Part shown: one piece after another, positions 19,512 to 21,860 of the stretch | Position numbering within the stretch: the stretch's first letter is position 1 | Layout: each line of letters begins with the position of its first letter | Virus record (IMG/VR): IMGVR_UViG_3300017783_000246 | Location: 1 to 21,860 of that record | From: a virus | Strand: one strand, 5' to 3' | Length of the DNA stretch: 21,860 bases | Notes under the pieces: model-generated | What the model saw: only the letters and a program-made list of their open reading frames with translations | Told to the model about the DNA's origin: nothing | Database searches by the model: none | Translations under genes and position numbers: made by a program

Positions 19512-19759
19512 TGTCAGATCAAGAAATTTCTAGAGGCAATAAAGCAAAACAAATTTTAGAGGAGCCTTTATTTATAGAGGCTATTCAAAAAGTTAGAACT
19601 GAGTTAATGAATGAATGGTTAAACTCAGACGATAAAAATTCAGAACAAAGGGAAAATATTTTTCGCATGAGAAGAATGTTAGAAGTTGTACTGATGCAAC
19701 TACAAACTGTCATGGAGACAGGTAAGTTGGCAACACAAAAGCAATCCGAAAAAAAATAG
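19511..19759 (+). CDS. Small helical protein, head module
   Basis: 82 residues, helical throughout. A helix with Ala-Lys-Gln-Ile-Leu at 12-16 leads to Phe-Ile-Glu-Ala-Ile-Gln-Lys-Val, then Arg-Glu-Asn-Ile-Phe-Arg-Met-Arg-Arg-Met-Leu and a Thr-Gly-Lys end. Similar short helical proteins commonly stand between portal and scaffold in marine podoviruses. No function is assigned. It is coupled to the upstream gene (TAATG) and ends 9 bases before the scaffold. Confidence 0.75.
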   Translation: MSDQEISRGNKAKQILEEPLFIEAIQKVRTELMNEWLNSDDKNSEQRENIFRMRRMLEVVLMQLQTVMETGKLATQKQSEKK

Positions 19760-19768
19760 GAGCAATAA

Positions 19769-20824
19769 ATGGCAGAACAACCAGAAATGGATTCGCCAAC
19801 CGATAATTCTGTTGAACAGAAACCGGTTGAACAAAAACAATACAAGTCCGAACGAGACGCAGTCGAAGACATGAAGAACCTTCTCGGTTTACAAGAGAAA
19901 TCGAGTCAACCAGAAGCCACAAGGAATCATGAAATCGAGAGCGAAGTGTCCAGCAAAGAGGAAGTCAATTCTCAAGAGAATACTGATGAACTCGGAGAAG
20001 ACGCCGAGCTAGTTGATCTTTTAGAAGAAGAAACAACTGAAACTACCGAGGATTTTATCGAATTAAACGGCGAGAAAATACCCTTAGAGGAGTTGAAGAA
20101 GGATAGACTCAGACAAAAAGATTACACCCAAAAAACACAAAAGTTATCTGATGAGCGAAAAGAGTTCGATCAGATGAGAAACCAAGTGTTACAAGAGGGT
20201 GAAGTGGCAAAGCAACAACGAGAATTATTCCGACAAAAATTAGAACAGTTGGAGAAGACTTTATCACAAGTTGATACTCAAAACGTTGATTTAGAACGCT
20301 TATATCAAGAAGACCCCGCTGAATATGTCAGACAAAAAGCTTTAATTGATAAAAGAAATGATGATCTAAAACGAGTAGCTGAAGAAAAAGCTAGACTTGA
20401 TAACATCAAACAACAAGAGCAAGATCAGATATATAATCAGTATTTAGTTAACGAAAGACAAAAGTTATCTGAAAAACTTCCGATATATGCAGACAAGGAT
20501 AAGGGAGAAACTTATCGACAAAACTTAGTTAACTTTGCAAAAGAGCGAGGATTTACAAATGAAGAGATAGGTCTTCTAGTAGATCACCGATCAGTATTAT
20601 TGCTGGCCGACGCTTTCCAATATCATAAATTGAAACAGTCAAATTTAAAAAAGAAACAAGTCAATAAGGCTCCACGAGTTTTAAGTACTAACAATAAAAC
20701 TAAAGTTGATCCTTCTTCTAATTCGAAAAAGTTTAATTCTCAAATGGACAGACTCAAGAAGTCCGGAAAAGTCAATGACGCAAGTTCGGTATTTCTTGAG
20801 ATGATCAATAACAAAGCAATCTAA
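19769..20824 (+). CDS. Scaffolding protein
   Basis: 351 residues. The first 110 are acidic (Glu/Ser/Asp) and probably disordered. The middle (about 110-220) is a long coiled coil with Arg-Gln-Lys-Asp-Tyr-Thr-Gln-Lys-Thr-Gln-Lys-Leu, a signature often seen in scaffold proteins, and the last 60 residues are basic with Lys-Lys-Ser-Gly-Lys. A basic C-terminus that binds the capsid protein and a flexible acidic N-terminus are the general design. The gene lies directly before the capsid gene. AGGAG precedes the ATG. Confidence 0.88.
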   Translation: MAEQPEMDSPTDNSVEQKPVEQKQYKSERDAVEDMKNLLGLQEKSSQPEATRNHEIESEVSSKEEVNSQENTDELGEDAELVDLLEEETTETTEDFIELNGEKIPLEELKKDRLRQKDYTQKTQKLSDERKEFDQMRNQVLQEGEVAKQQRELFRQKLEQLEKTLSQVDTQNVDLERLYQEDPAEYVRQKALIDKRNDDLKRVAEEKARLDNIKQQEQDQIYNQYLVNERQKLSEKLPIYADKDKGETYRQNLVNFAKERGFTNEEIGLLVDHRSVLLLADAFQYHKLKQSNLKKKQVNKAPRVLSTNNKTKVDPSSNSKKFNSQMDRLKKSGKVNDASSVFLEMINNKAI

Positions 20825-20843
20825 ATAGAAAGGAAATATTCAA

Positions 20844-21818
20844 ATGGCAGTCCCAACAAATACATTTGAAACTTTTGATTCCAACTCTATGAAAGAATCG
20901 TTTGAGGACATAATTTATTCTATTGCCCCCTCGGACACCCCTTTTATGAGTGGAATCGGTAAAACCAATATTACGAATACCACGCACGAGTGGAGTGTAG
21001 ATGCACTAGCAGACGCTGGCGCAAACGCACAAAAAGAAGGAGACGATTATTCAGCAGTTGCCACTACAGCAACAGTTAAACTAAATAATAAATCTCAAAT
21101 TTCTGCAAAAGCAGTAACCGTATCTGGAACCGTTGAGTCAGTCGATCAGGCTGGTAAAGGTTCAGAGCTTGCTTATCAACTTGCAAAAGTAGGTAAAGAG
21201 CTAAAGAAAGATATCGAAAGAGCTATGGTTGGCGTAGAAAACGCTAAAGCGTCTGGTTCGTCCGGAACAGCGAGAGAGTCAGCAAGTTTTGGAACTTGGG
21301 TAGGCGGAAACATTCCGGGTACTTCAACTTCAGCGGGTAACTTCTCTGTAGGTGGTTCACCTTCAGCAAGCCCAGCTGGTACCGGTGCAACTGCAATCGC
21401 TGGTGGTACTAACAGAACCTATACTGAAGCTTTACTAAAAGCTGGTATTTTAAAAGCCTATCAATTGGGCGGGAATCCTGAGGGAGTCTATATGTCCCCA
21501 AGTCATAAGCAGACTGCAAGTGCATTCACAGGGGTAAGTACGGCGTATCGTGACGCCTCTTCGATGTCAGTCATAGGGGCAGTGGATATTTATGTATCAG
21601 ACTTCGGAGAGCTCAGCTTTATTCCAAATAGATTACAGCAAGCTAACAGGGTGGACATTGTCCAGACCGACACTTGGGCTATGGGGACACTTCGTCCTTT
21701 CCAGACCAAAGAATTAGCAAGTTCTGGTGATAACGAGAAAAGATTATTACTTTGTGAGTGGAGTCTAATCGCACAAAGTCCTAACGCTAACTTCTCTATC
21801 TTTAATCTAACTGCATAA
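20844..21818 (+). CDS. Major capsid protein (SU10/DUF5309-type)
   Basis: 324 residues. Pro-Thr-Asn-Thr-Phe-Glu-Thr-Phe at the start, Ala-Pro-Ser-Asp-Thr-Pro-Phe-Met at about 28-35, and Glu-Trp-Ser-Val-Asp near 50 are typical of the DUF5309/SU10-like HK97-fold capsid family. A Gly/Ser/Ala/Pro-rich surface loop lies at about 160-195, then Lys-Ala-Tyr-Gln-Leu-Gly-Gly-Asn-Pro and Arg-Leu-Gln-Gln-Ala-Asn-Arg near the end. AAGGAAA precedes the ATG. It is the most abundant shell protein, and a terminator follows it, as is usual. Confidence 0.93.
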   Translation: MAVPTNTFETFDSNSMKESFEDIIYSIAPSDTPFMSGIGKTNITNTTHEWSVDALADAGANAQKEGDDYSAVATTATVKLNNKSQISAKAVTVSGTVESVDQAGKGSELAYQLAKVGKELKKDIERAMVGVENAKASGSSGTARESASFGTWVGGNIPGTSTSAGNFSVGGSPSASPAGTGATAIAGGTNRTYTEALLKAGILKAYQLGGNPEGVYMSPSHKQTASAFTGVSTAYRDASSMSVIGAVDIYVSDFGELSFIPNRLQQANRVDIVQTDTWAMGTLRPFQTKELASSGDNEKRLLLCEWSLIAQSPNANFSIFNLTA

Positions 21819-21835
21819 TTAATATTTATACCTCT

Positions 21836-21855
21836 GAGGGGGATTATTCCCCCTC
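21836..21855 (+). terminator. Terminator after the major capsid gene
   Basis: GAGGGGG (21836-21842) and CCCCCTC (21849-21855) form a perfect 7-pair GC-rich stem with a 6-base loop (ATTATT), 18 bases after the capsid stop. The window ends before a T-run could be judged. Confidence 0.8.
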
Positions 21856-21860
21856 TTCAA

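Overview
The window is part of the genome of a temperate, AT-rich tailed phage, or of an integrated copy of one. All recognisable genes are phage genes: terminase, portal, scaffold, major capsid, lysozyme and holin, integrase, repressor, and replication or recombination proteins. A P22-type portal with an SU10/DUF5309-type capsid suggests a podovirus-like virion. The AT-rich DNA, overlapping gene starts and families of tiny basic proteins resemble marine alphaproteobacterial phages, perhaps pelagiphages. That host guess is inference; no host gene is visible.

Layout. (1) 1-5712, rightward: the end of a late operon. It holds a partial conserved phage gene, a secreted Glu-rich protein, membrane and coiled-coil proteins, a calcineurin-like phosphoesterase, a DUF6378-like protein, a T4-type lysozyme followed by a 3-TM holin, then a chain of very small Lys/Arg-rich genes joined by TAATG overlaps. 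(2) 5801-6390, leftward: two genes in a typical accessory ('moron') position. (3) 6391-6984: a repeat-rich region, a 55-codon gene and a complete tRNA-Thr(GGT) abutting the integrase, which together look like attP. (4) 6985-10483, leftward: integrase, excisionase-like protein, small HTH protein, HNH nuclease, SSB-like protein, a tiny Lys-rich protein, a PD-(D/E)XK nuclease and a 24-aa leader ORF. (5) 10690-11594: a leftward CI-type repressor and a divergent control region. (6) 11595-13365, rightward: an HTH protein, a DUF1376-type replication protein with a poly-Ser tract, and two further proteins. (7) 13366-13566: a non-coding segment with four exactly spaced 22-bp palindromic repeats, a candidate origin or operator array. 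(8) 13567-21860, rightward: small regulators, terminase small subunit, a control region with two inverted repeats, terminase large subunit, portal, scaffold, major capsid and a strong terminator.

The logic is that of a lambdoid-like temperate phage. The repressor sits between a leftward recombination/integration operon and a rightward replication-to-packaging operon, with structural genes continuing off the right edge and presumably returning at the left edge. Six small genes shorter than 60 codons are added from direct reading (4737-4844, 4844-5023, 5801-5899, 6665-6832, 9406-9525, 10409-10483). The most unusual features are the 22-bp repeat array, an 18-19-bp leader element that supplies the ribosome-binding site of two leftward operons and recurs inside a hairpin, and the TTGACACA repeats beside the tRNA/integrase junction.
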